In this document: positions 1-9,999 of the stretch, piece after piece
Position numbering within the stretch: the stretch's first letter is position 1
Layout of the letters: the number at the start of each line of letters is the position of its first letter
Source: Mumia quercus
GTDB taxonomy: Bacteria > Actinomycetota > Actinomycetes > Propionibacteriales > Nocardioidaceae
Length of the DNA: 64,000 nucleotides
Direction of reading: 5' to 3'
Assembly: GCF_025506335.1 (NCBI RefSeq)
Contig: NZ_JANZYO010000001.1
Coordinates: 528,074-592,073, forward strand
The notes under the pieces: generated by a model
What the model saw: only the letters and a program-made list of their open reading frames with translations
The model's database searches: none
Told to the model about the DNA's origin: nothing
Made by a program: the position numbers and the translations under genes

Positions 1-261
1 CGGCGCGGCGACGCGCTGGTCGGAGTCACGATGACGAGCAAGGACCACGACCGCGACGCCGCGGACGAGGCGCGGTGGGGCCGCTACTGGCTCGACATCG
101 GGTCGGGTTCCTGGGACCGCCAGCGTCGGCCCAGCGAGGTGCGGCTCGACCGCCTCGTCACCGTCGACCCCGCCGCGGTGCGCCGTGAGGGCGCGGTGCT
201 GGACCGCGCGCGCTTCGACCAGGTCGTCGCCGGTGTGCGGCGCCACGCCCACGTACGGTGA
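1..261 (+). CDS. PemK/MazF-family toxin-like protein, C-terminal part
   Basis: The frame is open from the first base of the window, so the gene starts upstream; an internal ATG at 31 is probably not the true start. The visible 86 residues contain a conserved actinobacterial PemK/MazF-like tail: GV-T-MTSKDHDRDA, then GRYWLDIGSGSWD, RPSEVRLDRLV and REGAVLDRARFD. From family knowledge, MazF/PemK proteins are SH3-like-barrel endoribonucleases, but this long-tailed actinobacterial subfamily often occurs without an obvious antitoxin and its activity is not established. The catalytic N-terminal half lies outside the window, so it cannot be judged whether the protein is an active toxin. The next gene, on the other strand, converges 12 bp away. 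Confidence 0.75.
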   Translation, partial: RRGDALVGVTMTSKDHDRDAADEARWGRYWLDIGSGSWDRQRRPSEVRLDRLVTVDPAAVRREGAVLDRARFDQVVAGVRRHAHVR

Positions 262-273
262 GCGCGCGCTGAC

Positions 274-744
274 TCAGGAGCGGCTGCGCTCGCGGTGCTG
301 GCGCACCTTCGCGCGGTTGCCGCAGACCTCCATGGAGCACCACTGCCGCGAGTGGTTCTTCGAGCGGTCGTAGAACGCCCAGCGGCAGTCGTCGGCAGGG
401 CAGATCTTCACGCGGTCCAAGCGACCCGCGAGCGCCAGCTGCGCGGCGGCGGCGGCGATCTCGGCGCTGACCGTGGTGCCGCGGAGGGCGACGTCGTCAC
501 CGAGCACCACGTCGATCGCGATCGCGATCGCCTCCGGTGACGTCTCGCCGCCGGCGCGTGCGCGCAGCCGTGCGCGGAGCTCGCGAGCCTCGGCGAGAGT
601 CGTACGGGTCTGCTCGCGTCCCGACCACGCGGCGTAGGTCGCGACCGACTCGAGGTCGTCGGTGCCCTCCTCGACGTCGAGGGTGTTCAGGAAGGCGACC
701 ACCCGGTCGGCGGGGTCGGTGCCGAGATCTGCGTACGGGAACAC
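274..744 (-). CDS. CGNR zinc-finger domain regulator
   Basis: 156 residues. The C-terminus has the CGNR treble-clef zinc-finger pattern: [36 protein letters not shown], with four cysteines (two C-x(4)-C-like pairs) and the terminal CGNR-K motif. The N-terminal alpha-helical half is the usual DUF1470/ABATE-type ligand domain. Proteins of this family are presumed transcription regulators. I chose GTG at 744 because a TACACT -10 box (751-756) sits exactly 6 nt upstream, the leaderless pattern seen throughout this window, and because the protein then begins near the family N-terminus ([21 protein letters not shown]). A longer frame up to 942 has no support. It diverges from a small gene and a VOC protein across a perfect inverted repeat, which could be its operator. 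Confidence 0.85.
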   Translation of the reverse strand: MFPYADLGTDPADRVVAFLNTLDVEEGTDDLESVATYAAWSGREQTRTTLAEARELRARLRARAGGETSPEAIAIAIDVVLGDDVALRGTTVSAEIAAAAAQLALAGRLDRVKICPADDCRWAFYDRSKNHSRQWCSMEVCGNRAKVRQHRERSRS

Positions 745-780
745 GAAACCAGTGTAGTGGGATAGCTGGTTGCGCCCTGA

Positions 781-817
781 AGCCGTAACTGGCAAAGTGT
801 GTTCGCAAGTTACGGCT
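781..817. promoter_or_regulatory. Inverted repeat in the divergent CGNR/small-ORF promoter region
   Basis: AGCCGTAACT (781-790) and AGTTACGGCT (808-817) are perfect 10-bp inverted arms separated by 17 bp. On the plus strand a TTGCGC box (770-775) and a CAAAGT box (793-798) are 17 bp apart, so the left arm would lie in the promoter spacer and the right arm just after the start site of the rightward gene. This suits binding of a dimeric regulator such as the neighbouring CGNR protein; that assignment is inference. Confidence 0.5.
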
Positions 818-837
818 GACCCGACCGAGGAGGAGTC

Positions 838-999
838 ATGCATCCCTGGGCCTCGTACCTGATCACGAAGGACCTCCTGGAGCGCCGCGACCGCCGCCGC
901 CCGAGCGTGCCGTCGTCGGCGGTCGAGCCGCGCACGGCGCACCGGAGCTCGGCGGCCCTCGGGTCCCGTCCCGTACGCGCGATGGGGTGCGTCGCATGA
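838..999 (+). CDS. Small basic protein, 53 aa, coupled to VOC gene
   Basis: ATG at 838 follows a strong ribosome-binding site (GAGGAGGAG, 2-4 nt before the ATG). The 53-residue product starts [21 protein letters not shown], with a short amphipathic beginning and an Arg-rich, then Ala/Ser-rich tail. Its stop codon TGA (997-999) overlaps the ATG of the next gene (996) in an ATGA junction, so the two are translationally coupled. Similar short proteins beginning MHP and ending in basic stretches are common in actinobacteria and have no known function. Supporting points are the ribosome-binding site, the coupling and the promoter-like boxes upstream; codon third positions are GC-rich throughout. 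It falls below usual gene-calling length limits. It could instead be a leader peptide for the VOC gene. Confidence 0.6.
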   Translation: MHPWASYLITKDLLERRDRRRPSVPSSAVEPRTAHRSSAALGSRPVRAMGCVA

Positions 1000-1406
1000 G
1001 CGCCCCCACCGCCACGACCGGCACGGGCGTCACGCTCGGCCTCTACGTGCTCGACTGTCCCGACCCGTGGGAGCTCGCCGCCTTCTACGGCGGGATGCTC
1101 GGCGCCGAGGTGGCGGCCGGTTCGAGCGACGACTGGGTCGAGCTGACCGGTCCGGGCACCGGCCTGGCGTTCCAGCGGGTGGCCCACCACCAGCCGCCCC
1201 GGTGGCCCGACGGGACGCCGCAGCAGGCGCACCTCGACCTTCGTGTGGACCGGTACGAGGAGCCGCACGCGCTCGCGCTGTCCCTCGGGGCGAGGCCGCT
1301 GGATCCGCTCACCCCGCCGAGCGTGGACGAGGCCCGCGACTTCCGCGTCTACGCCGACCCGGCCGGGCATCCCTTCTGCCTCTGCACCTGCGCGCCGGCT
1401 TCCTAG
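996..1406 (+). CDS. VOC-family (glyoxalase/bleomycin-resistance-like) protein
   Basis: 136 residues with the vicinal oxygen chelate pattern of paired beta-alpha-beta-beta-beta modules: [26 protein letters not shown], then [10 protein letters not shown], and [15 protein letters not shown] near the end. This Glyoxalase-like domain subgroup (short, ending in [10 protein letters not shown]) is abundant in actinobacteria; members may bind or modify small molecules, and most have no assigned substrate. Metal ligands are not obvious beyond the conserved His in HLDL and the end of the second module. I chose ATG 996, which overlaps the upstream small gene's stop (ATGA), over the GTG at 987. The following YihY gene has its own leaderless promoter 58 bp on, so the pair is probably a two-gene operon. 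Confidence 0.85.
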   Translation: MSAPTATTGTGVTLGLYVLDCPDPWELAAFYGGMLGAEVAAGSSDDWVELTGPGTGLAFQRVAHHQPPRWPDGTPQQAHLDLRVDRYEEPHALALSLGARPLDPLTPPSVDEARDFRVYADPAGHPFCLCTCAPAS

Positions 1407-1463
1407 CGGGCACGGGCGCGTGGTGTCAACCCATGCGATCCCGGGAGCGGGTAGTTTTGCGGG

Positions 1464-2543
1464 GTGTCAGTCGCCGACCGGATCGACCGCTTCCAGCGGA
1501 CTCACCCGTTCGTCGGATTTCCCATCGCCGTCGTCTACAAGTTCTTCGACGACTCCAGCAACTACCTGGCTGCCGCCGTCACCTACTACGCGTTCGTGGC
1601 GATCTTCCCCCTGCTCCTCATCGGCTCGAGCGTCCTGGGCTTCTTCCTCCAGAACGACCAGGCGTTGCGCGAGCAGCTGCTCGACACGGCGGTCGGCAGC
1701 TTCCCGATCATCAGCGACCAGATCGAGAGCACCGAGGGGCTGCACGGATCGACGGCGGCCGTCATCTTCGGTGCCCTGGTCGCGCTCTACGGAGTGCTCG
1801 GGCTCGGCCAGTCCTCGCAGTACGCGATGAACGTCGCCTGGGCGGTTCCGCGCAACTCGCGACCCAACCCGTTCGTGGGGCGGGGACGCAGCCTGGTCAT
1901 GCTGGGCTTCGCCGGTTTCGCGATCCTCGTCATCGCCGGCCTGACCGCCTTCCTGTCCACGAGCCCGTGGTTCTCCGACGAGCACCGGTGGGCCGGATGG
2001 GCGGCCCGCGGAGGGACGTTCATCCTGAGCGGGCTGGCCTTCACCGTTCTCTTCCTCATGGCCTCGGCGCGCAAGCACAGCTTCAGGGCGGCGGCGCCCG
2101 GCGCGTTCGCCGTCGCGATCCTCTGGCAGGGCCTCCAGCTCGCCGGCACGGCGTACGTCCAGAACGTGATCGCCCGGTCGAGCAACCTCAACCAGATCTT
2201 CGCCGTGGTCCTCGGGATGATGGGCCTCATCTACATCGGCGCGGTGATGGCCATGATCGGGGTTCAGATCAACGTGGTCCGCACCAAGCGGCTCTACCCG
2301 CGGGCCCTCCTGACGCCGTTCACCGACAACGTGAGCCTGACCAAGGCCGACCAGCGCGCGTACTCCGACTACGCGAAGGCCCAGCGCCACAAGGGGTTCG
2401 AGTCGATCCGGGTCGCGTTCGGGCACCCGCAGGAGCGGCGCCGCGTCGAGCTGCCGCCGCCGACCCCGGAGCGGCAGCGTGTTCGCCCGCGGCGAACGGG
2501 ATCCGGCCCAGAGGGGGAACAAGCCGAGCCTCATCGAAGTTGA
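1464..2543 (+). CDS. YihY/BrkB-family integral membrane protein
   Basis: 359 residues with about six hydrophobic segments. It opens with the family signature region FPIAVVYKFFDDSSNYLAAAVTYYAFVAIFPLLL (residues about 20-53) and later has GLMGLIYIGAVMAMIGVQIN. Family members were once annotated as ribonuclease BN in error; the present view is a polytopic membrane protein of unknown transport or envelope role. The C-terminal 70 residues are cytosolic, charged and proline-rich, which is typical of actinobacterial members. GTG 1464 is preceded by TAGTTT (1452-1457) with a 6-nt gap, a leaderless arrangement. Its last codons overlap the HAIR-like operator of lon. Confidence 0.88.
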   Translation: MSVADRIDRFQRTHPFVGFPIAVVYKFFDDSSNYLAAAVTYYAFVAIFPLLLIGSSVLGFFLQNDQALREQLLDTAVGSFPIISDQIESTEGLHGSTAAVIFGALVALYGVLGLGQSSQYAMNVAWAVPRNSRPNPFVGRGRSLVMLGFAGFAILVIAGLTAFLSTSPWFSDEHRWAGWAARGGTFILSGLAFTVLFLMASARKHSFRAAAPGAFAVAILWQGLQLAGTAYVQNVIARSSNLNQIFAVVLGMMGLIYIGAVMAMIGVQINVVRTKRLYPRALLTPFTDNVSLTKADQRAYSDYAKAQRHKGFESIRVAFGHPQERRRVELPPPTPERQRVRPRRTGSGPEGEQAEPHRS

Positions 2544-2561
2544 GTAGGGCACGCTCAACTT
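2537..2561. promoter_or_regulatory. HAIR-like HspR operator upstream of lon
   Basis: GTTGAGT (2539-2545), a 7-bp spacer and GCTCAAC (2553-2559) reproduce the 7-7-7 layout of the HspR box known from Streptomyces (CTTGAGT-N7-ACTCAAG), with 6/7 and 5/7 matches; extended arms AAGTTGAG/CTCAACTT are perfect. lon is a known HspR-regulon gene in Streptomyces. The site overlaps the stop codon of the YihY gene and ends 13 bp before the lon ATG. Confidence 0.7.
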
Positions 2562-2574
2562 TGAAAGGTTGCTC

Positions 2575-4911
<2,337 letters not shown>

Positions 4912-4955
4912 CGCACTCCGTTCACCCCCTCCCCACCCCGGGTCCGCGCACCTGC

Positions 4956-5041
4956 GGTTTCCCACGCTGGCGGGGCAAACCCCGGTTGGCGCGGCTTGCA
5001 AGCCGCGCCAACCGGGGTTTCCTGCGTTGGCGTGGGAAACC
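4956..5041. repeat. Nested perfect palindrome / giant hairpin after lon
   Basis: Positions 4977-5020 form a perfect 44-bp palindrome with no loop (22-bp arms, centre CTTG|CAAG, ends AAACCCC/GGGGTTT). It is enclosed by a second perfect 12-bp pair, GGTTTCCCACGC (4956-4967) and GCGTGGGAAACC (5030-5041), with a symmetrical 9/9-nt unpaired bubble between. It lies in the only non-coding stretch between lon and the PadR operon, so it may terminate lon transcripts, but the second strong stem and the loop-free centre are more than a terminator needs. Confidence 0.85.
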
Positions 5042-5065
5042 TCGAGAGGGTTGCGGAGGCGGGCA

Positions 5066-5109
5066 TATACCCGGTATACATCTCTCTACCTGGATGAATA
5101 CTCGGTATA
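5066..5109. promoter_or_regulatory. Paired PadR operator sites
   Basis: TATACCCGGTATA (5066-5078) is a perfect odd-centred palindrome and AATACTCGGTATA (5097-5109) is a near copy, centres 31 bp apart, about three helical turns on the same face. The second copy also provides the presumed -10 region (TATAGG, 5106-5111) of the padR transcript. This is the classical layout for autoregulation by a PadR protein, here the immediately following gene. Confidence 0.75.
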
Positions 5110-5118
5110 GGGGTGCGG

Positions 5119-5673
5119 ATGTCGATCCGGCAAGGACTGCTCGCGCTGCTCTCTGAGCAGCCGATGTACGGCGCGCAGCTGCGCGCAGAGTTCGAGCGCC
5201 GCACCGCGGGGACGTGGCCGCTCAACGTCGGGCAGGTCTACACGACCCTGGGGCGCTTGCAGCGCGACGGGCTCGTGGAGGCCGACGGCGAGCCCGACGA
5301 GGAAGGCCGGATCACCTACCGGCTCACTCCCGACGGCCGCACCGCCGTGGGGGAGTGGTTCGCCTCGTCGGTGTCGCCGGACTCCGCCCCGCGTGACGAG
5401 CTCACGATCAAGGTCGCGCTCGGCATCACGCTCTCGGACGTCGACGTCGCGTCGGTCGTCCAGACCCAGCGCGCCGACTCCTTGCGCCACCTCCAGGCGC
5501 TCACCCGCCACAAGCGCGAGGCCCTCGCCGAGGACGACCTCCCCCGCGAGCTCGTCCTCGAGCGCTCGATCTTCGCGACCGAGGCGCAGGTGCGCTGGCT
5601 CGACCACATGGAGTCCCGGATCCGCCGGGCCCGACGCCGTACGACCCCCGCCGCCGCAGAGGAGACAGAGTGA
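5119..5673 (+). CDS. PadR-family transcriptional regulator of ABC exporter
   Basis: 184 residues. The N-terminal winged helix is typical: MSIRQGLLALLSEQPMYGAQLRAEFERR, then WPLNVGQVYTTLGRLQRDGLVE and an ITYRLTPDGR wing. The C-terminal half (residues about 90-180) is the helical dimerisation domain of the longer PadR type (PF10400-like), rich in acidic and Arg residues. ATG 5119 was preferred to GTG 5113 because it gives the family start and lies 7 nt after the TATAGG box, so the mRNA would be leaderless. Its stop overlaps the ATG of the ATPase gene (5673). The pair of operators directly upstream supports autoregulation and control of the exporter operon; loss of binding by a drug-like ligand is the expected mechanism for the family. 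Confidence 0.92.
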   Translation: MSIRQGLLALLSEQPMYGAQLRAEFERRTAGTWPLNVGQVYTTLGRLQRDGLVEADGEPDEEGRITYRLTPDGRTAVGEWFASSVSPDSAPRDELTIKVALGITLSDVDVASVVQTQRADSLRHLQALTRHKREALAEDDLPRELVLERSIFATEAQVRWLDHMESRIRRARRRTTPAAAEETE

Positions 5674-6413
5674 TGACCGCACCCCACGACCCCGAGATCC
5701 TGCTCGCGCTGCGGGACGTGCACCGTACGCACGGGGAGGGCCCGACCGCCGTCCACGCGCTGCGCGGGGTCGACCTGACGTTGCGTGCCGGTGAGCTCGT
5801 CGCCGTGATGGGACCGTCGGGATCGGGCAAGTCGACGCTGCTCAACCTCGCCGGCGGCCTGGACGCGCCGACCAGCGGCGACGTCGTCGTCGAGGGGGTC
5901 GCGTTGGGGTCGTACTCGCGCAGCGCTCTCGCACAGGTCCGTCGCCGCCGCCTCGGGTACGTCTTCCAGGACCTCAACCTCATCCCGACGCTCACCGCCG
6001 CGGAGAACGTCGCGCTCCCGCTGGAGCTCGACGGGACCCGTGCGCGGGACGCCCGGGAGGACGCGCTGCGCTCACTCGACGACGTCGGCATGCGCGACGC
6101 CGCCGACAGGTTCCCCGACGACATGTCGGGCGGCCAGCAGCAGCGTGTCGCGATCGCGCGGGCCCTCGTCGGTCCCCGCCGCGTCCTGCTGGCCGACGAG
6201 CCGACGGGTGCTCTCGACTCCGAGACCGGCGAGGAGGTGCTCGCAGTGCTCCGCCGCCGGATCGACGCCGGCGCCGGCGGGCTCCTCGTGACCCACGAGC
6301 CCCGGCACGCGGCATGGGCCGACCGGGTCGTCTTCCTGCGCGACGGCCTCGTCGTCGACTCCGGTGACGCCGACGCCCCCTCGGTCGGCCTCGGCGAGGT
6401 GGCGTCCGCATGA
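5673..6413 (+). CDS. ABC transporter ATP-binding protein (MacB/LolD type)
   Basis: 246 residues. Walker A GPSGSGKS is at 47-54, the LolD-type sequence GGLDAPTSGDVVVEG follows, the Q-loop is YVFQDLNLIPTLTAAENV, the signature is MSGGQQQRVAIARAL (from about 151), Walker B is VLLADEPTGALDS and the switch His is in LLVTHEPRHA. This is the MacB/LolD/FtsE class that pairs with FtsX-type permeases and uses ATP to drive export or mechanotransmission rather than import. ATG 5673 overlaps the padR stop, and the permease gene starts four bases before this gene ends (ATGA), so all three are one transcript. The substrate is unknown; the PadR control suggests a drug or antimicrobial peptide. Confidence 0.93.
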   Translation: MTAPHDPEILLALRDVHRTHGEGPTAVHALRGVDLTLRAGELVAVMGPSGSGKSTLLNLAGGLDAPTSGDVVVEGVALGSYSRSALAQVRRRRLGYVFQDLNLIPTLTAAENVALPLELDGTRARDAREDALRSLDDVGMRDAADRFPDDMSGGQQQRVAIARALVGPRRVLLADEPTGALDSETGEEVLAVLRRRIDAGAGGLLVTHEPRHAAWADRVVFLRDGLVVDSGDADAPSVGLGEVASA

Positions 6414-9022
6414 GCACCGGAGTCGCTCGCTGGAGGCTTGCGCTGCGCATGGCGCGTCGTGACGCCCGACGGTCGAAGGGCCGCAGCGCCCTGGTCGCCG
6501 CGATGGTCGGCGTGCCGGTGATGATCGTCGTCGTCCTCACGACGGTGATCGCGACAGGTGACGTCTCCGCCGAGGAGAACCTGCCGGCCACCGTCGGCCA
6601 GGCAGCGGCGCGCGTGTCCTGGGGCGGCGCGGGAGCGGTCTCGCAGGACCCCGACGGCATCGCAGGCGGCACGGGGGCTGGTGACAGTCCGTGGGGTCAG
6701 GAGCGTCCTCCCGCGAGCGCCCTGCAGGAGGTGCTTCCCGAGGCAACCCTCGTCCCTGTGCGCTCGGGGCGCGCGGTGGTCTCGCGAGCCCTCGGCGCGG
6801 TGGACGTCCTCGAGGTGGACGCGGCAGAGCCCGCGACCGAGGGACTCGTCATGCTCTCGGACGGCGACCTCCCCCGGACCGTCGACGAGGTCGTGCTCAG
6901 CCCTGGCCTGGCCGACGGCGACATCGAGACCGGCGACACCGTCACGCTCGGCGGCTCAGAGCGGGAGGTCGTGGGCATCGGGACGTACGAGTCCGTCGCC
7001 GCCTCGCCGGGTCGTCACTCGCTCGTCACGATGCCGGGATCCGGGCTGCTCGACGCGGGAGCGTCCACCGACTACCTGGTCGTCCAGGACGCGCCCGTCA
7101 CGTGGGACGACGTCAAACGGCTGAACGGTCTCGGCTTCATGGTCGTCTCGCGGTCGGTCGTCGAGAACCCGCCGCCGAAGTCGGAGCAGTACGCCGAGCT
7201 CGTCGGGTGGGATCGGGACGACGCCGCGCGCGAGGTCCTCGCGATCGTCGTCACCGCGATCGTGCTCCAGGTCGTCCTGCTGGCGGGCCCCGCCTTCGCG
7301 GTCGGCGTGCGCCGCCAGCGCCGCGACCTCGCGCTCCTGGCCGCGGCCGGCGGAGGGCCCGCGGACGTCCGGCGCGCGGTCCTCGCGCAGGCCCTGCTGC
7401 TCGGACTCGGGGCAGGAGCCCTCGGGGCGGTGCTCGGCCTCGCCCTCTCGCCGGCGGTCGTCGCGCTGATCCCTCGGTGGTTCGACAACGAGGCGTTCGG
7501 TCCGTTCGACGTCATGTGGTCGGCCGTCGTGGCCGCGGTGCTCCTCGGAGCAGTCGCGGCCTTCCTGGCGGCGCTCGTCCCGGCGCGCCAGGTCGCGAAC
7601 CAGGAGGTGAGCGCGGCGCTCGCGGGTCGTCCGAGCAGGCCGGGTCGGCGCAACGGCTGGCCGCTCGTCGGCGTGGCGCTCGTGGTCGTCGGACTGGCTC
7701 TCTGCTTCACGCGCGGCGTCCGGCCCGGTGGGGAGACCGCCGTCGCCGTCGGGACGATCGCCGTCGTCCTGGGCACGGTCTTCCTGACGCCGCTCGTGCT
7801 CGCCGGGGTCGGCCGGCTCGGTGGGGCCCTGCCGCTGCCGCTGCGCCTCGCCGTACGTGACACGACGCGCCAGCGTGCCCGCAGCACCCCCGCGGTGGCC
7901 GCGGTGATGGCGACGGTCGCCGGGATCACCGCGCTGGCGATCGCCGGGGCGAGCGACTTCGAGCAGAACCGCCGCGAGTACACGTTCTCCTACCCGCCTG
8001 GCACGACGGTCCTCAGCGAGTTCACCTCCGGGGTCGACGACGCGGGAGAGGCGGCAGGTCGAGCCGCCGGCGTGTCCTTCACACCGCTCGGATCCGCAGG
8101 GGCGGAGCAGATCGAGGGCGGTGACGGGCGCTTCGCGCACGTCTGGGTCGAGTCCGGCCGAGACGACGAGTGGGCGGGACTGACGCAGGTCGCCGTCGCG
8201 ACGCCGGACGAGCTCGCGGCCTGGGGTGTCGAGCTCTCGCCGTCACAGGCCGACGCACTCCGCTCGGGCCAGGCTCTCGTCAGCCCGTCCGCGCGCGACG
8301 CGGACGGTCGCCTGAGGCTCACGGTCGACGAGGAGTCGGACGGTGAGACCACCTCCCGAGACGTGGTCCTCGACGGGCAGGTCGCCGAGCTGGGCATGGG
8401 TCCGGTGCCTCAAGGGCCAGAGCCCACGGTGGCGAGGGCGGTGATCTCGCCCGAGACGGCACGCGCGCAGGGCATCCCGTACGAGCGGGTCAGGGCGGTC
8501 GCCGGCGAGGCGCTGAGCGCCGAGCAGCTTCGCCAGGTGCGTGCGGCGCTGCGCGACCTGCCGGGCCACCAGGGCCTGCACACCGAGCGCGGGTTCCAGG
8601 AGACGTTCACTCTCCAGCTGCTCCTGCTCGTCGGGGCCGGCGGGCTCGCGGTGCTCGTCGGGACACTGAGCGCGACCGGCCTCGCGCTCGTCGATGCGAG
8701 GCCGGACCTGGCGACGCTCGCCGCGGTCGGGGCCGGCCCCGCCACGCGCCGAACGGTCGCCGCTGCGCAGGCGGTGGTCCTCGGTGTCCTCGGCGCCGCG
8801 ATGGGGGTCGCGGTCGGGTTCGCGCCGGGCCTCGCCGCCACCTGGCCGTTGACGTCGGACAGGTGGGTAGGGTCCCCGCTCGCCGAGGACGCGGGACCGG
8901 TCATCGACATCCCGTGGGGGATCCTCGCGACGATCGTCGTGGTCGTCCCTCTGGTCGCTGCAGCGGCATCGGCGCTGGTCACCCGAGGGCACGTGCCGCT
9001 CACGCGGAGGCTGGCCCAGTGA
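6410..9022 (+). CDS. FtsX-like ABC transporter permease
   Basis: 870 residues in the DUF214/FtsX arrangement. A first transmembrane helix near residues 25-46 is followed by a MacB-like periplasmic part, then three helices around residues 270-400 (first FtsX domain), a fourth pair of helices near 415-470, a second extracellular part and a final three-helix FtsX domain from about 735. The second FtsX domain contains LALVDARPDLATLAAVGAGPATRR, the characteristic coupling-helix region. It partners the upstream ATPase. The ATGA overlap at 6410 indicates translational coupling. No substrate can be assigned. The 3' end is followed by a comparatively AT-rich 120-bp gap that holds the promoter for a small gene. 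Confidence 0.92.
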   Translation: MSTGVARWRLALRMARRDARRSKGRSALVAAMVGVPVMIVVVLTTVIATGDVSAEENLPATVGQAAARVSWGGAGAVSQDPDGIAGGTGAGDSPWGQERPPASALQEVLPEATLVPVRSGRAVVSRALGAVDVLEVDAAEPATEGLVMLSDGDLPRTVDEVVLSPGLADGDIETGDTVTLGGSEREVVGIGTYESVAASPGRHSLVTMPGSGLLDAGASTDYLVVQDAPVTWDDVKRLNGLGFMVVSRSVVENPPPKSEQYAELVGWDRDDAAREVLAIVVTAIVLQVVLLAGPAFAVGVRRQRRDLALLAAAGGGPADVRRAVLAQALLLGLGAGALGAVLGLALSPAVVALIPRWFDNEAFGPFDVMWSAVVAAVLLGAVAAFLAALVPARQVANQEVSAALAGRPSRPGRRNGWPLVGVALVVVGLALCFTRGVRPGGETAVAVGTIAVVLGTVFLTPLVLAGVGRLGGALPLPLRLAVRDTTRQRARSTPAVAAVMATVAGITALAIAGASDFEQNRREYTFSYPPGTTVLSEFTSGVDDAGEAAGRAAGVSFTPLGSAGAEQIEGGDGRFAHVWVESGRDDEWAGLTQVAVATPDELAAWGVELSPSQADALRSGQALVSPSARDADGRLRLTVDEESDGETTSRDVVLDGQVAELGMGPVPQGPEPTVARAVISPETARAQGIPYERVRAVAGEALSAEQLRQVRAALRDLPGHQGLHTERGFQETFTLQLLLLVGAGGLAVLVGTLSATGLALVDARPDLATLAAVGAGPATRRTVAAAQAVVLGVLGAAMGVAVGFAPGLAATWPLTSDRWVGSPLAEDAGPVIDIPWGILATIVVVVPLVAAAASALVTRGHVPLTRRLAQ

Positions 9023-9075
9023 GCGGCGACCTCCCTAATGTGTCACCCACTGTTACGCAACCGTTACCCCAGAAC

Positions 9076-9104
9076 GGAAACATTCTGAGTACCACGGGCG
9101 TCTA
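9076..9104 (+). promoter_or_regulatory. ECF-sigma-like promoter for small gene
   Basis: GGAAAC (9076-9081), a 17-bp spacer and CGTCTA (9099-9104) resemble the GGAAC-N16/17-CGTC pattern of stress-type ECF sigma factors in actinobacteria. The predicted start is near 9111, about 34 nt before the ATG of the small gene at 9145. The assignment rests on the motif alone. Confidence 0.4.
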
Positions 9105-9144
9105 CAGTGGTCACAAGGTACGACACGAGGTGTAGGGGGCACTG

Positions 9145-9276
9145 ATGTCGCACATCGATCTTGCCGAACGCCACAGGCGAGCCGCACGGCTCCGGATTGC
9201 TCAGCTCGTCGCGCTCCGTCGCGCGACGGCCAGCACGACCGAGCGTGCAGTACGAGAAGAGAAGTCCTCTTCCTGA
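9145..9276 (+). CDS. Small basic protein, 43 aa
   Basis: ATG 9145 has a good ribosome-binding site (AGGGGG, 6 nt upstream). The product MSHIDLAERHRRAARLRIAQ... is 43 residues, mostly helix-forming, with a run of Arg/Leu/Ala in the middle (amphipathic) and a charged, Ser-terminated tail. It has its own ECF-like promoter and lies alone between the ABC permease and a HAD phosphatase with a separate leaderless promoter. I do not recognise the family. The clear ribosome-binding site, the promoter and the lack of any competing frame support a real gene; the short length leaves doubt. Confidence 0.5.
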   Translation: MSHIDLAERHRRAARLRIAQLVALRRATASTTERAVREEKSSS

Positions 9277-9302
9277 CCCGACGCTGCACGTAACCTGCGG
9301 GG

Positions 9303-9944
9303 GTGCCCACTCATGATCTCGGGACCACCCCGCTGGTCGGTTTCGACCTCGACATGACGCTGATCGACTCGCGTCCGGGGATCAAGGCCGTCATGGAGGA
9401 GCTCGCGGCTCGCACCGGTGTCGCGATCGACTCCGACCTCGTCGTGTCGCGGCTCGGCCCGCCGCTCGAGACCGAGCTCGCGCACTGGTTCCCTGCGGCC
9501 GCGGTCCCCTCCGTGGCCGACCTCTACCGGTCGCTGTACGCCGACATCGCGGTCGCGCGCGTGACCGCGCTGCCCGGCGCCCGTGCGGTGTTCGACGCCG
9601 TGCATGCGCGCGGCGGACGTACGGCGGTCGTCACCGCCAAGAACGGCCCCGACGCCCGCCGCCACCTCGAGCACCTCGGCCTCGTCGTCGACGACGTCCG
9701 GGGCCGGGCGTGGCGCAGCGGGAAGGCCGACGCGCTCCGCGACCTCGGCGCGGTCGCGTACGTCGGTGACCACGTGCACGACATGGAGGCGGCCTCGCTC
9801 GCCTCGATCCCCGGTGTCGGTGTCGCGACCGGGCCCTGCTCGCCGCGCGAGCTCGCCGACGCCGGCGCCGCGCTCGTGGTCGACTCGCTCGACGAGCTGG
9901 TGGGACGCCTGGACCTGGTGTGGCCGGTCGCGGGCGTGTCCTAG
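9303..9944 (+). CDS. HAD-superfamily phosphatase (Gph/PGP-like)
   Basis: 213 residues. Motif I is FDLDMTLID (nucleophile Asp in position 1, acid Asp two residues on) near residue 16, followed by a helical cap, motif II TAVVTAKN, the conserved Lys in WRSGKADAL and motif IV VAYVGDHVHDMEAA. The order and size match phosphoglycolate-phosphatase-like HAD hydrolases that dephosphorylate small metabolites; the exact substrate cannot be inferred. In actinobacteria this gene typically sits beside a cold-shock-domain protein, as here. GTG 9303 is 6 nt after TAACCT (9291-9296), which fits a leaderless transcript. Confidence 0.9.
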   Translation: MPTHDLGTTPLVGFDLDMTLIDSRPGIKAVMEELAARTGVAIDSDLVVSRLGPPLETELAHWFPAAAVPSVADLYRSLYADIAVARVTALPGARAVFDAVHARGGRTAVVTAKNGPDARRHLEHLGLVVDDVRGRAWRSGKADALRDLGAVAYVGDHVHDMEAASLASIPGVGVATGPCSPRELADAGAALVVDSLDELVGRLDLVWPVAGVS

Positions 9945-9999
9945 TCTGGGCCTGGTCCCCGCGGCGCCGCCGCCCAACGTGCGACGAAAGGTCATCCCC

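Noticed and set aside
1-261. Complete toxin-antitoxin system at the left edge
   Set aside because: Only the toxin-like tail is visible; no antitoxin gene lies downstream and the upstream part is outside the window.
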